A stretch of 64,000 nt of DNA from Halothece sp. PCC 7418 (GCF_000317635.1 NC_019779.1:434001-498000); one strand, 5' to 3'; counted from the first letter of the stretch, positions 28,098 through 39,874 are shown. Numbers and translations are program-made. The notes: generated from the letters alone by a model not told the origin.

Positions 28098-29339
28098 ATG
28101 GTAACAACACGCCGAATTACCTTCAGACTTTATCCCAACAAGTCAGCAGTTAGTAAACTCCACTACGCGAGGAAAGCCCACTGCGACTTATACAATGCTG
28201 CTCTTTCAAACCGAAAGGTGCAATATCAAAGGTTTGGAAACTCGGTGAGTTACTTTGACCAACAAAATAGTCTTCCCGCGTTTAAGGAAGAATTACCCGA
28301 ATATAAAGAGTTTGGAAGCCATAGCCTCCAAGCTACCTTAAAACGGGTTGATTTTGCATTTCAACGCTTTTTCAAAGGCTTAGCTAAGTATCCTAAATTC
28401 AAAGCCAAACGGAAATATCGTGGGTGGACATACCCTTGTCGTTCAGGATGGAAAGCACATACAGAAGGAAAACACGGCTATCTCGAACTTAAAGATTTGG
28501 GCTTAAAGATTCGGATGCGTGGACAAGCCCGAACTTGGGGGAAACCTACCACTTGTACAATTGTTTGGGATGGTCAAAACTGGTATGCAAGCATCACTGT
28601 CAAATGCGAACCCGTTAGAGAGACTGGGACAGGTGCAATCGGGCTAGATTTCGGATGCAAGTCTGCTATAGCGGGGTCTAACGGAGATTTCATCGAAGCA
28701 CCGAAGTTTCAAACTAGAGCAAAAACTAAAGAGAACCGACTAAATAAAAAGCTGAGGCGCAAACGCCGTCCCGAAAAGCGTAAAGTTAAGGCTTCTCGTC
28801 GTTGGAAAAAGTACCAGAAACAAATCAGTAAGGTTAAAAGAAAAGTTGCCAATCAGCGTCATGATTGGTCACATCAGGTCGCCTCACAAATCGTTAGCAG
28901 TAATAGCTTGGTGGCGACAGAGCAACTTAATCTAAAAGGGATGACCCGCAAGGCTAAAGCCAAAGGTAAACGTCAAAAAACAGGGCTTAATCGGTCAATG
29001 CTTGATGTGGCTATTGGGATGACCAAGGACAATCTCAAGTATAAGGTTGAGGAAGCGGGTGGGATTTATAGCGAAGCCCCGACTCGGACACTTAAACCCA
29101 CTCAAAGATGTGCAAAGTGTTGGGAAATCACCAAGAAGACCTTAAGTGATCGGGTTCATCATTGCCAGCATTGCGATCATCAAGAAGATAGAGACATTAA
29201 CGCTGCTCAAGTCATGCTTGAGTGGGCGAGGGGGCAGGAACTGTCCTCGTCAGACGTGGAGTTGCCAACCTCTGTCGATTGCGGAAGCATGGGAAAAGTT
29301 GGAGCAAAGAAACGTCAGAAACCGCAAGCTCAGACGTAA
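28098..29339 (+). CDS. tnpB: RNA-guided endonuclease TnpB
   Basis: A 413-residue TnpB nuclease, the ancestor type of Cas12. The RuvC triad is complete: Asp184 (GLDFGCKSAIA), Glu275 (ATEQLNLKGM) and Asp366 (DRDINAA). The zinc ribbon has CAKC and CQHC. The N-terminal REC/WED part begins RRITFRLYPNKSA. It would use an omega-RNA from its own 3' end to cut the empty donor site and promote retention of the element. It appears intact, unlike the second copy at 36.7-40.4 kb. Start ATG at 28098. Transcribed in the same direction as the host restriction gene. Confidence 0.95.
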   Translation: MVTTRRITFRLYPNKSAVSKLHYARKAHCDLYNAALSNRKVQYQRFGNSVSYFDQQNSLPAFKEELPEYKEFGSHSLQATLKRVDFAFQRFFKGLAKYPKFKAKRKYRGWTYPCRSGWKAHTEGKHGYLELKDLGLKIRMRGQARTWGKPTTCTIVWDGQNWYASITVKCEPVRETGTGAIGLDFGCKSAIAGSNGDFIEAPKFQTRAKTKENRLNKKLRRKRRPEKRKVKASRRWKKYQKQISKVKRKVANQRHDWSHQVASQIVSSNSLVATEQLNLKGMTRKAKAKGKRQKTGLNRSMLDVAIGMTKDNLKYKVEEAGGIYSEAPTRTLKPTQRCAKCWEITKKTLSDRVHHCQHCDHQEDRDINAAQVMLEWARGQELSSSDVELPTSVDCGSMGKVGAKKRQKPQAQT

Positions 29340-29360
29340 GTCGGCTTGCGCGTAGTTCAT
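29200..29360 (+). ncRNA. omega-RNA and right end of the TnpB element
   Basis: By family precedent the guide RNA spans the tnpB 3' coding region and the right end. A 7-bp hairpin, cgcaagc (29323-29329) with gcttgcg (29344-29350), lies 10 bases before the boundary. The guide would start at 29361, i.e. tggattctagatcaatac of the restriction gene. The 5' limit is a guess. Confidence 0.55.
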
Positions 29361-29531
29361 TGGATTCTAGATCAATACAAAGAAAAGAAACCTCGCGACA
29401 AAACGATCGCGCAGCACTTTAACACCTATCGCTTTTCCAACCATAAAGAAACCGCTATTGATCTCATTCAGCGCATCTGTACCGTCAGCCTTGAAACCAT
29501 AGAAATTACTCAACAAATGTCAAATAACTAA
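29361..29531 (+). pseudogene. severed C-terminus of the restriction-methylase
   Basis: These 57 codons encode WILDQYKEKKPRD, the FNTYRFSNHKE motif and ICTVSLETIEITQQ, then TAA. They continue the gene at 24888-27740 exactly in frame, giving a 1007-residue ancestral product. There is no start codon or ribosome-binding site of its own. The frame shows no stops or frameshifts, suggesting a recent insertion. Confidence 0.88.
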
Positions 29532-30298
29532 TAACATTTCGATCATCTAGTGCTACACAGTGGCTTAAAAAACAAAAGAAATAACATCTCCTACCCCAGC
29601 ATGAGATTAACAAAAACAAACTTCCTGTACTAAAAGATGAGAGTTATTTATATTACAGACCTTAACAAAGAACGAAAAACGGAAATTTCAGGGATGTGGA
29701 CTTGCTCATTAACTTTTTTCATGATACTATCTTCTTAGATAATGGGAAGTAGTGCCAAAAATAAAAATAGCCACTCCAAACCCTGTAACTTCGTAGTTAA
29801 CTCCGTATTTTCACCCTTGACACAGCAAAACGGAAAAGACTTTCTCAATGTAAAGAAACGTAAAGCAAAAGTCATTTGAGTTGACAAAAGAATCGAAACA
29901 TGATAAGAGCTACAAACGCTTAACTGAAATGAGTCACCATTTGTTGACTTTGAGGGATGAGGCTCAAGTCTTCTCTCTCTATGAGAGAAGCAGAAAATGA
30001 GGAAACTTGCTTTCAACTTGATCGGTTGATCGCCGAGGGAGTCAGCCTCTGCAAGTGAGAATTAAGAGAAGGGACTGAACTAGAGAAAAGCAGCAATCTT
30101 TTCAGGAAATTAGCGAAGAATAGCCAGAATTGAAATCGAGCGCGATCGCGCCCATCGAAGATAGCTCATTGCCGTCCTCAAAATCGATCCCACGAAATTC
30201 CAAAAAGATTAAAGAATTGTTACTGCACCGTGATATGATTTCTCGTGGCTCGTTTAAGTCACGTCATCAATCTCGACCCGAACCAAGGAAAAATTACC
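29532..30298 (+). other. 767-bp gene-free region upstream of the atp operon
   Basis: No convincing ORF. The region is AT-rich, with stop codons in all frames. It contains a hairpin cttctctc-tct-atgagagaag near 29972-29992 and a HIP1 site near 30140. Because the first gene downstream is atp1, this is likely to hold the operon promoter and a long 5' leader. I cannot locate a convincing -35/-10 pair. Confidence 0.5.
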
Positions 30299-30742
30299 GT
30301 GAGTACACAGTCGTCACCCCCAGAGACAACTGAAACCCCGACTCCAGACTCCGCCTCAGAGAATCAACCCTCTGATCGCGGAATGACAGAGTATTATCAA
30401 CTCCAACGCAACCTGTACTTGGTCATGTTGGTGATTACGGGAGTGATTTTTGTTTCTGTCTGGGTTGCCTACTCAGGTCAAACCGCTCTCAATTACTTAT
30501 TGGGAGCATTAGCGGGACTCCTTTACTTTCGGCGCTTGGCGCGGGATATTGAAGGCTTAGGAGTGCAACAAGGACGTATGGGGTTTGGCAGTGGTCGCCT
30601 TGCCATTTTTGTGGCAGTGATTGTTCTTGCCAGTCAACTGCAACGCCTTGCCATCCTCCCCGTCTTTTTGGGGTTTATGACGTATAAAGCAGCCATTGTG
30701 ATTTACGTCGTGCAAACGACCCTGTTCCCCCAACGGGAATAA
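30299..30742 (+). CDS. atp1: ATP synthase protein I
   Basis: A small membrane protein of 147 residues that leads the F0F1 operon and probably assists c-ring assembly. A polar Ser/Thr/Pro-rich N-terminus (about 45 residues) precedes four hydrophobic helices (about 48-66, 72-88, 100-117 and 121-140). I use the GTG at 30299, which follows an AAGGAA ribosome-binding site at about 10 bases; the longer TTG frame starting at 30245 lacks support. It is 51 bases upstream of atpB. Confidence 0.82.
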   Translation: MSTQSSPPETTETPTPDSASENQPSDRGMTEYYQLQRNLYLVMLVITGVIFVSVWVAYSGQTALNYLLGALAGLLYFRRLARDIEGLGVQQGRMGFGSGRLAIFVAVIVLASQLQRLAILPVFLGFMTYKAAIVIYVVQTTLFPQRE

Positions 30743-30793
30743 ACTCAGCACGAGCGTAACCATTTAATGTTCGATTACGGGGAAATTTGCTCC

Positions 30794-31911
<1,118 letters not shown>

Positions 31912-31993
31912 ATTTGAATCATTCCGAGGGTGGGAGCGTCCCATCCTCATCCCACAACTTGATGTTGGCGTAAACGACAATCACCACCTAACA

Positions 31994-32488
31994 ATGACAA
32001 ACTGGACGATTTTATTGGCAGCCGAAGCGGTGGAAACCACAAAGGAAGGGGGACTGTTTGATTTTGACTTGACCTTACCTTTGATGGCGGTTCAATTCTT
32101 GGTTTTGGTCGCCCTCTTAAATGTCTTGTTCTACAAGCCTTTGACTCGCGTCTTAGATGAGCGTGCTGAGTATATTCGCAAAAACTTGAATGAAGCCAAG
32201 GAAAATGCGAAAAAATCAGAAGAACTCGCTCAAAAATTTGATGAACAATTAAAAGATGTTCGTCGTGAGTCTCAAGAGATTATTGCCCAAGCCCAAGCTG
32301 AGGCGCAAGAACAAGCAGCGAAAAATATTGCTCAAGCCCAACAAGAGGTGCAAGCCCAACGGGAAAAAGCAACTGCTGAAATTACAGCCCAAAAACAAGA
32401 GGCTCTCCAGTCCCTAGAATCCCAAGTGGATACCCTCTCTCGGCAAATTTTGGAAAAATTAGTGGGTGCTGATCTGGTTAAACGCTAG
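31994..32488 (+). CDS. atpF2: ATP synthase F0 subunit b'
   Basis: A 164-residue peripheral-stalk subunit (called atpG in older cyanobacterial usage). One N-terminal helix (about 26-45, [20 protein letters not shown]) is followed by a long charged coiled coil full of Ala/Gln/Glu/Lys heptads. The b/b' pair is typical of phototrophs. I take the ATG at 31994 (MTNWTILL); the frame open upstream overlaps atpE and is not expected to be translated. Confidence 0.94.
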   Translation: MTNWTILLAAEAVETTKEGGLFDFDLTLPLMAVQFLVLVALLNVLFYKPLTRVLDERAEYIRKNLNEAKENAKKSEELAQKFDEQLKDVRRESQEIIAQAQAEAQEQAAKNIAQAQQEVQAQREKATAEITAQKQEALQSLESQVDTLSRQILEKLVGADLVKR

Positions 32489-32540
32489 TTTCACACTTAC
32501 TATAAACAAACAGACGTGATTTTTGTAAATTAAAGGATAA

Positions 32541-33089
32541 ATGGCGATGATGGGGATGTTTTCTTACTTCCTCGCAGAAGCAACCGAAGCTGCAGAGGAA
32601 GGCTTTGGACTGAATTTTGATATTCTTGAGACCAATATTATTAACTTAGCGATTATTATCGCAGTTTTATTTTTCTTTGGTCGTAAATTTTTGGGAAGCA
32701 ATCTCTCCGCCCGTCGGTCTCAAATTGAGGAAGATATTACCGAAGCGGAAAAACGAGCGCAAAAAGCAACCGCAGACTTAAAAGAAGCGGAACGCAAACT
32801 TGCTGAAGCCCAAAAAGAAGTGGAGAATATCCGTAAATCAGCCCAAGAAAGTGCACAAAAAGCAAAAGAGCGCATTCTAGCGGAAAATGCTAGAGAAGTG
32901 GAGCGGATCAAAGAGGCTGCGGTTCAAGATTTAGATGCAGAACGAGAACGCGCTGTTGCGGAGATTAAACAATATATTGCTCGTTTAGCTTTAGAAAAAG
33001 TTGAGTCTGAACTAACCAATCAATTGGATCAATCGGCGCAAACGAAGTTAATTGACCGCTCCCTAGCTCAATTAGGAGGTGGGAGATGA
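32541..33089 (+). CDS. atpF: ATP synthase F0 subunit b
   Basis: A 182-residue peripheral-stalk subunit: a short N-terminal segment, one membrane helix (about 30-48, IINLAIIIAVLFFFGRKFL) and a long coiled coil of about 110 residues. It pairs with b' to hold the F1 head static. An AAGGAT ribosome-binding site precedes the ATG. The stop codon overlaps the atpH start in ATGA, so translation of the two is coupled. Confidence 0.95.
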   Translation: MAMMGMFSYFLAEATEAAEEGFGLNFDILETNIINLAIIIAVLFFFGRKFLGSNLSARRSQIEEDITEAEKRAQKATADLKEAERKLAEAQKEVENIRKSAQESAQKAKERILAENAREVERIKEAAVQDLDAERERAVAEIKQYIARLALEKVESELTNQLDQSAQTKLIDRSLAQLGGGR

Positions 33090-33649
33090 GAGAAAATACT
33101 TTGATGAGTGCCGAAATTGTTGAGCCTTATGCTGAGGCGTTGATGTCTTTGGCAGATTCTCAAAACTTGGTGGAACGTTTTGGGAATGATGCAAAAGAGT
33201 TAGTCTCAGTGTTAAAAGAGTCAGAGGAATTACAACAGTTTCTGGCGAGTCCTGTGATTAAAATCGAAGATAAAAAATCCGTTTTACGTCAGATTACTGG
33301 CGAGGGATTACATCATTATATGGTGAATTTCTTGCAGTTGGTGATTGATAAGAAACGGACGGCGTTCTTAACGGGGATTTTAGAGCAGTTTTTGGCTTTG
33401 GTTCGGGAACGCACCTCTACGGTTCTCGCGGAAGTGACTTCGGTAACGGAGTTGACCCAAGAACAGCGCGATCGCGTGACAGAAAAGGTCAAAGCCATGA
33501 CCAACGCCAATGACGTGGAAATTGAAACCACCCTCGACCCCAACTTAATTGGTGGAGTCGTGATTAAAGTGGGTTCGCAAGTTCTCGATGCTAGTCTGAG
33601 AGGACAACTGCGTCGCATTGGTTTAAGCCTCGAAACGGCAGCTTCATAA
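33086..33649 (+). CDS. atpH: ATP synthase F1 subunit delta
   Basis: A 187-residue OSCP/delta subunit that caps F1 and binds the b stalk. The family N-terminus VEPYAEALMSLA and C-terminal signature NLIGGVVIKVGSQVLDASLRGQL (key residues G-G-V-G-D-S-G-L) are seen. I keep the first ATG, which overlaps atpF by 4 bases and follows a strong GGAGGTGGGAG; an in-frame ATG at 33104 would give the shorter MSAEIVEPY start and cannot be excluded. Called atpD in older cyanobacterial nomenclature. Confidence 0.93.
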   Translation: MRENTLMSAEIVEPYAEALMSLADSQNLVERFGNDAKELVSVLKESEELQQFLASPVIKIEDKKSVLRQITGEGLHHYMVNFLQLVIDKKRTAFLTGILEQFLALVRERTSTVLAEVTSVTELTQEQRDRVTEKVKAMTNANDVEIETTLDPNLIGGVVIKVGSQVLDASLRGQLRRIGLSLETAAS

Positions 33650-33679
33650 CAAAAAAATTGATGACAGAATAAGGAATAA

Positions 33680-35203
<1,524 letters not shown>

Positions 35204-35208
35204 TTGTT

Positions 35209-35505
35209 TGAGTCAGTGACCCGTCAGTGACCAGTGATCAGTAATCAGTGACCCGTAATTCGTTTTTAGTGATCAGTAACGAATAATTAACAGTAGCTGT
35301 TTCATTAAAACCAAGTGTATTGAACTGGGTAACTGGTAACTGGTAACTGGTAACTGGTAACTGATAACTGGTAACTGGTCACTGATAACTGGTAACTGGT
35401 AACTGGTAACTGATAACTGGTAACTGGTCACTGATAACTGGTAACTGGTAACTGGTAACTGGTAACTGGTAACTGGTAACTGGTAACTGATAACTGACCC
35501 ATGCC
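35209..35505. repeat. heptamer tandem repeat block (STRR) inside the atp operon
   Basis: From about 35327 to 35497 the DNA is roughly two dozen near-perfect copies of the 7-mer ggtaact, with variants gataact and gtcact. Upstream (35215-35275) lies a degenerate version with cagtgacc and cagtgatcagtaatcag units. The repeat is close to, but not, self-complementary (aactggt against accagtt), so hairpins are possible. No ORF is supported through it. Confidence 0.9.
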
Positions 35506-35536
35506 AACTAAAAATCGAGAATTATAACTAAAGATC

Positions 35537-36490
35537 ATGGCAAACTTAAAAGAAATTCGCGATCGGATTGATTCAGTTAAAAATACTCGTAAAATTACTG
35601 AAGCGATGCGCCTCGTTGCAGCAGCCAAAGTGAGACGGGCGCAAGAACAAGTGAGTTCAACTCGTCCCTTTGCTGACCGTCTAGCACAAGTTCTCTATAA
35701 CCTGCAAAGCCGTCTCCGCTTTGAAGATGTTGACCTTCCCTTACTGGATAACCGTGAAGTAAAATCCGTTGGTTTACTCGTTGTATCGGGCGATCGCGGT
35801 TTGTGTGGGGCATACAACGCCAACGTGATTAAGCGAGCACGTCAACGAGCCGAAGAATTAGAAGCAGAGGGCATTGATTACAAATATATTTTAGTGGGGA
35901 GTAAAGCAACCCAGTTTTTCACCCGTCGTCAAGCCCCAGTTGAAGCCAATTACACCAATTTAGAACAAATTCCAACGGCAGAAGAAGCCTCGGATATTGC
36001 AGATGAACTGCTTTCTCTGTTCTTATCGGAAACCGTGGATCGGGTGGAATTAATCTATACCAAATTTGTGTCTTTAATTAGTTCCCGCCCTGTGATTCAA
36101 ACCTTACTTCCTTTAGATCCTCAAGGGTTGGAAGTTTCTGATGATGAAATTTTCCGTTTAACCACCAGAGGGGGAGACTTCGACGTAGAACGAGAAAAAG
36201 TTGAGAGTGACACTCGAACTCAAACTTATCCTCGGGATATGCTATTCGAGCAAGATCCAGTGCAAATTCTAGATGCACTTTTGCCCTTGTATCTCAACAA
36301 CCAGTTATTACGAGCCCTGCAAGAATCTGCAGCCAGTGAGTTAGCCTCACGGATGACAGCAATGAATAACGCCAGCGACAACGCAACCGACCTCATTAAA
36401 ACCTTGACGTTATCTTACAACAAAGCACGTCAAGCTGCGATTACCCAAGAGATTTTAGAGGTTGTCGCAGGTGCAGAAGCCCTCGGTTAA
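35537..36490 (+). CDS. atpG: ATP synthase F1 subunit gamma
   Basis: The 317-residue central rotor subunit (atpC in chloroplast-style naming). The N-terminal helix [20 protein letters not shown] (key residues L-I-R-I-V-T-I-T) and the C-terminal [16 protein letters not shown]...[13 protein letters not shown] region are canonical. It includes the phototroph-specific insertion (about residues 195-230, [16 protein letters not shown]), without the paired Cys of plant chloroplast gamma, so thiol regulation is not expected. Last gene of the operon; a strong terminator follows. Confidence 0.96.
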   Translation: MANLKEIRDRIDSVKNTRKITEAMRLVAAAKVRRAQEQVSSTRPFADRLAQVLYNLQSRLRFEDVDLPLLDNREVKSVGLLVVSGDRGLCGAYNANVIKRARQRAEELEAEGIDYKYILVGSKATQFFTRRQAPVEANYTNLEQIPTAEEASDIADELLSLFLSETVDRVELIYTKFVSLISSRPVIQTLLPLDPQGLEVSDDEIFRLTTRGGDFDVEREKVESDTRTQTYPRDMLFEQDPVQILDALLPLYLNNQLLRALQESAASELASRMTAMNNASDNATDLIKTLTLSYNKARQAAITQEILEVVAGAEALG

Positions 36491-36513
36491 TGCTCTCAAA
36501 AGTGTCTCATTTT

Positions 36514-36540
36514 CCTCTCTCTTTCTGGGAGAGGTTTTTT
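36514..36540 (+). terminator. rho-independent terminator of the atp operon
   Basis: cctctc-tctttctgg-gagagg followed directly by tttttt, starting 24 bases after the gamma-subunit stop codon. Confidence 0.88.
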
Positions 36541-36548
36541 ATCTGAAT

Positions 36549-36602
36549 GTGACGATTCATCCCCCATTAGACCGTCAGTGTTAATGGGGGATGAATCGTC
36601 AC
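36549..36602. repeat. perfect 21-bp inverted repeat, left end
   Basis: Arms 36549-36569 and 36582-36602 are perfectly complementary around a 12-base loop (gaccgtcagtgt). It lies 77 bases before the tnpB start. It is interpreted as the left-end structure of the TnpB element, though it could also serve as a second terminator for the atp operon. Confidence 0.8.
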
Positions 36603-36678
36603 GCCTCAAACAGAAGTCCGACAGGACACTCTTAAATCTTTGTGTTAGAACAAATTTAACCAGCAAGTTCAGCATAAA

Positions 36679-37440
36679 ATGTTTGTTTTAGAGTTTAAGG
36701 TCAAAGCCAAAAAAACTCAATACCAAGCCATTGATGAAGCAATTCGGACGACTCAGTTCATCCGAAATAAATGCCTTCGTTACTGGATGGATAATCAAGG
36801 CGTTAACAAATATGCTTTGAACAAACTCTGCAAACAATTAGCAGAAGAGTTTTCTTGGGCGAAAGAATTAAACTCGATGGCTCGACAATCGGCTGCTGAA
36901 CGAGCTTGGTCTGCAATTAGTCGGTTTTACGATAACTGTAAAAAGGGAATCAAAGGTAAAAAAAGGGTATCCCCAGTTTCAGAAAAACAACCGAAGCGTT
37001 GAATATAAAACCTGCGGTTGGAAACTGGACTTAAACACCCGAAAGCATATTACTTTCACCGACAAAAAGGAATTGGTCGAGTTAAGTTAGTTGGGACTAT
37101 AGACCTCCATTTCTATCACCCTGATGAAATTAAACGAGTCCGTTTAGTTCGTCGTGCTGATGGATATTACTGCCAATTCTTAATCAATAAAGAAGTTAAA
37201 GAACAATTAGAACCCACTAAGAAAACCATTGGCTTAGATGTTGGTTTAGAGTCATTTTACACCGACTCTAATGGACATAAAGAACCCAATCCTCGTTTCT
37301 TTAGGGAAGGTGAACAGAAGTTAAAACACCTTCAACGTCGCCTTTCTAAGAAACAGAAAGGTTCATCTAATCGCAAAAAGCTAGACAGAAGTTAGGAAAA
37401 GCACATTTAAGAATAAGTAGGCAGCGTAAAGAACATACGA
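36679..37440 (+). pseudogene. tnpB: tnpB, 5' exon, frameshifted
   Basis: N-terminal part of a TnpB nuclease: MFVLEFKVKAKKTQYQAIDE, then the RNKCLRYW motif. RuvC Asp is present in TIGLDVGLESFYT. The reading frame shifts three times, each time at an adenine run (36958-36966 taaaaaaagg, about 37062 caaaaagg, about 37377 caaaaagc). Correcting these gives a continuous product through KGKKGYPQFQKNNRSVEY to ARQKLGKAHLRISRQRKEHT at the intron junction. Without correction it cannot make a full protein. Could be real decay, transcriptional slippage sites or sequencing errors. Confidence 0.82.
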
Positions 37441-38072
37441 GTGCGACTCGTTGGGTGGTGAAGTCGCAGGGGTCTCAAACCTCTTTTCGAGCCATCCCAG
37501 ACGAAAACTCCCCTTGGAGTCCGTCTGAACTCTATCTCCTTATTGGTGAGGCTCATTTGCCAAGTCCAATCATCCCAGTGTGCGGGATGACATCGCTACC
37601 CTTATCAAAACGTTGGTTACGTGAAGATAAAGCAGGGTAGTTAAATGTGGGATAAGTCTGAACTCGCTTGACGACCTCCTGCTAGAACGTGACTATGGCT
37701 AGGAGACGAACTTACGCTTGAACCATCGTAATCCTTACCCTGAGAAAGGAGTTGACACTCAGGACACAAAAGGTGAAGACGGTTGGATTTAAGCATTCGT
37801 ATTCTTAAATCGCGCATCAAAATACCGTCGGTGGATAGTAAGGGTCTAAGGTCACAATCAAAGGAAATAGGGAACGAGTTAACCCCTCGGATATCTCTCA
37901 GTCAAGGTCGATAGACTGAGTAGCCAAACCAAAGGCGCAAAATCTGGGTCATCTGTCAGGATACCGAAGGGTGGGATTGAGTTAGAAGCGAACGCCCTCT
38001 ATAAAAGGAGGGATATGCTGACGAACTCACTGTAAGACAAAAGATAGGGGTACTAAGTAGAGTTAATAAGTT

Positions 38073-39395
38073 ATGAGACAGTCCTCTGGGCTAGTTACTA
38101 AATATAGACGATGGTTTTGGCTTTCTTTCTTGACCTTCCGAATGGATGACCCGACGTGGTTGTGGCGGAATATCAATTGGAAGAAAGTTGAAGTCAAAGT
38201 TTTTAAGCTCCAAAAGCGCATCTATCAAGCGTCCCAACGTGGTGATGTCAAAAAGGTTCGTAAACTCCAAAGATTGTTGTCAAAGTCCTTTTACGCAAAG
38301 CTGTTCGCAGTGAGAACCGTATCGCAGGACAACCAAGGAAAAAGAACGGCTGGTGTGGACGGGGTTAAATCGTTAACTCCTCCCGAAAGGTTGACCTTGG
38401 CTGGTTCACTTCAATTTGCAAATAAATCAAAGCCTGCTCGAAGAGTATGGATACCAAAATCCGATGGCTCTAAACGCGGGTTAGGAATACCGACTCTTTA
38501 TGAACGGGCTAAGCAAGCTGTACTAAAACTGGCATTAGAACCAGAATGGGAAGCAAAGTTTGAACCTAACTCTTATGGATTCAGAAAAGGACGAGCTTGT
38601 CACGATGCCATAGAAGCAATATGGAATGGATTAAGAACTAAGGACAAATACGTCCTAGATGCAGATATATCCAAATGTTTCGACCGTATCAACCATGATT
38701 ACTTACTACAAAAATTGAATACATCTCCGACCTTCGCTCGACAGATTAGAGCGTGGCTAAAAGCAGGAATCGTTGATGGTGGGTCATTATTTCCCACAAA
38801 AGAGGGTACTCCACAAGGCGGGGTCATTTCTCCGTTATTAGCAAATATAGCCCTTCATGGGTTAGAAACCATAGTCAGGGAATACATTGTCAATCAACCC
38901 CCAGAAAGGGTTGGAATAAAAGGTAAACGGGACAAATTAAGAACCCTTGACTTTGTAAGATATGCAGATGATTTCGTGTTAATGCACTGGAATCGGGAAA
39001 TTGTGGAGGAATGTAAAGTAATAATTGAGGATTTCCTCTCTAAAATTGGTTGTGAATTGAAACCATCGAAGACACGCATTTGCCATACCGCCAAAACTGT
39101 AGAAGATGATAAAGTGGGTTTCGACTTCTTGGGGTTCACAATTCGACAGTATGAGGTAGGAAAACATCAGCATGGCAAGAAAAAATCGAATTTGATGACA
39201 ATAATCAAGCCCTCGGACGAAAAGGTGAAGCTACATTATCAAAAACTGGCTGATACCATCGACCGTCATCAAGCATCGAATCAGATAAATTTAATCCAAG
39301 AATTAAATTCTATCATCAAGGGATGGTCTAATTATTACTCAGCCTGCTGTAGTTTTGAAACCTTCAAAGACTTAGATAACAAGATAGTGGTCTAA
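38073..39395 (+). CDS. ltrA: group II intron reverse transcriptase/maturase
   Basis: A 440-residue intron-encoded protein. The RT domain has RVWIPKSDGSKRGLGIPT (RT2), YVLDADISKCFDRINH (RT3-4), GTPQGGVISPLLANI (RT4-5) and the catalytic YADDF near residue 296. Domain X (maturase) ends near SNYYSACCSFETF. The frame then stops early at DNKIVV, because one base appears to be missing at about 39391; the +1 frame continues as KLRRWAKRRHPNKNWEW. RT and maturase motifs are intact, so splicing help might persist, but DNA-binding and HNH functions are cut off. Confidence 0.9.
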   Translation: MRQSSGLVTKYRRWFWLSFLTFRMDDPTWLWRNINWKKVEVKVFKLQKRIYQASQRGDVKKVRKLQRLLSKSFYAKLFAVRTVSQDNQGKRTAGVDGVKSLTPPERLTLAGSLQFANKSKPARRVWIPKSDGSKRGLGIPTLYERAKQAVLKLALEPEWEAKFEPNSYGFRKGRACHDAIEAIWNGLRTKDKYVLDADISKCFDRINHDYLLQKLNTSPTFARQIRAWLKAGIVDGGSLFPTKEGTPQGGVISPLLANIALHGLETIVREYIVNQPPERVGIKGKRDKLRTLDFVRYADDFVLMHWNREIVEECKVIIEDFLSKIGCELKPSKTRICHTAKTVEDDKVGFDFLGFTIRQYEVGKHQHGKKKSNLMTIIKPSDEKVKLHYQKLADTIDRHQASNQINLIQELNSIIKGWSNYYSACCSFETFKDLDNKIVV

Positions 39396-39851
39396 AACTT
39401 CGTCGATGGGCAAAACGCCGTCATCCTAATAAGAACTGGGAATGGGTTACTAATAAATACTGGAGACAAGCTGTCAAAAGTAGGAAAGATAAATGGGTCT
39501 TCTCATCAACAGATGGACTCTACCTAATAAAGCATAGCTGGACACCTCACCCAAAATTATGTGAAAGTGAAAGGAGATGCTTCACCGTTCAATGGGGACT
39601 GGCGTTATTGGAGTTCCAGAATGGGTTCATACCCTGACGTAAAGGTTGAAGTTGCAAAACTTCTTAAAACCCAAAAAGGAAAGTGTGCAATTTGCGGACT
39701 ACACTTCCAAGATGGAGATTTGTGGGAGGTTGACCATATAACGCCTCGTAGTAAAAAGGGTAAAAATACCCTAAGAAATAAACAACTTCTCCATCGACAT
39801 TGCCATGATGTAAAATCTCGTAATGATGGTAGTTATGAAGGATGTGCCTAA
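39396..39851 (+). pseudogene. frameshifted C-terminus and HNH domain of the intron protein
   Basis: Two segments in different frames. One reads LRRWAKRRHPNKNWEW...YLIKHSWTP (to about 39548). The second, after another one-base shift, reads VKVKGDASPFNGDWRYW and contains an HNH nuclease with CAICG, WEVDHITPRSKKG and LLHRHCHDVK (39561-39851). The zinc Cys and catalytic His look intact. Together with the RT they once formed one protein of about 600 residues. Confidence 0.82.
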
Positions 39852-39874
39852 TGACAATAGGTTGTCTTAGAGAG

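Larger units (their letters stand above)
27741..29360 (+). mobile_element. TnpB-type IS200/IS605 (IS1341-like) element
   Basis: A 1620-bp element without a TnpA transposase, carrying tnpB and a small divergent RHH gene. The boundaries come from the broken host gene: joining 27740 to 29361 restores RSAIE-WILDQYKEK in frame. A one-base shift (giving RSAID-W) is equally compatible. There are no terminal inverted repeats; instead subterminal hairpins lie at both ends (27755-27784 and 29323-29350), as expected for this family. The left flank ends in attgaa, so the target/TAM would be TTGA or TTGAA-like. Confidence 0.88.

Noticed and set aside
29735-30016. Minus-strand ORF of 93 codons upstream of atp1
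   Set aside because: Codon use is unlike the neighbours, it has no recognisable motif, and it lies in what looks like a leader region.
35209-35505. Could be read as a CRISPR array
   Set aside because: The period is 7 bases without unique spacers, and no cas genes are nearby; it is a simple heptamer repeat.
35428-35628. Minus-strand ORF with a repeated SYQLPVT pattern
   Set aside because: It is only the translation of the heptamer repeat, which keeps frame every 21 bases.
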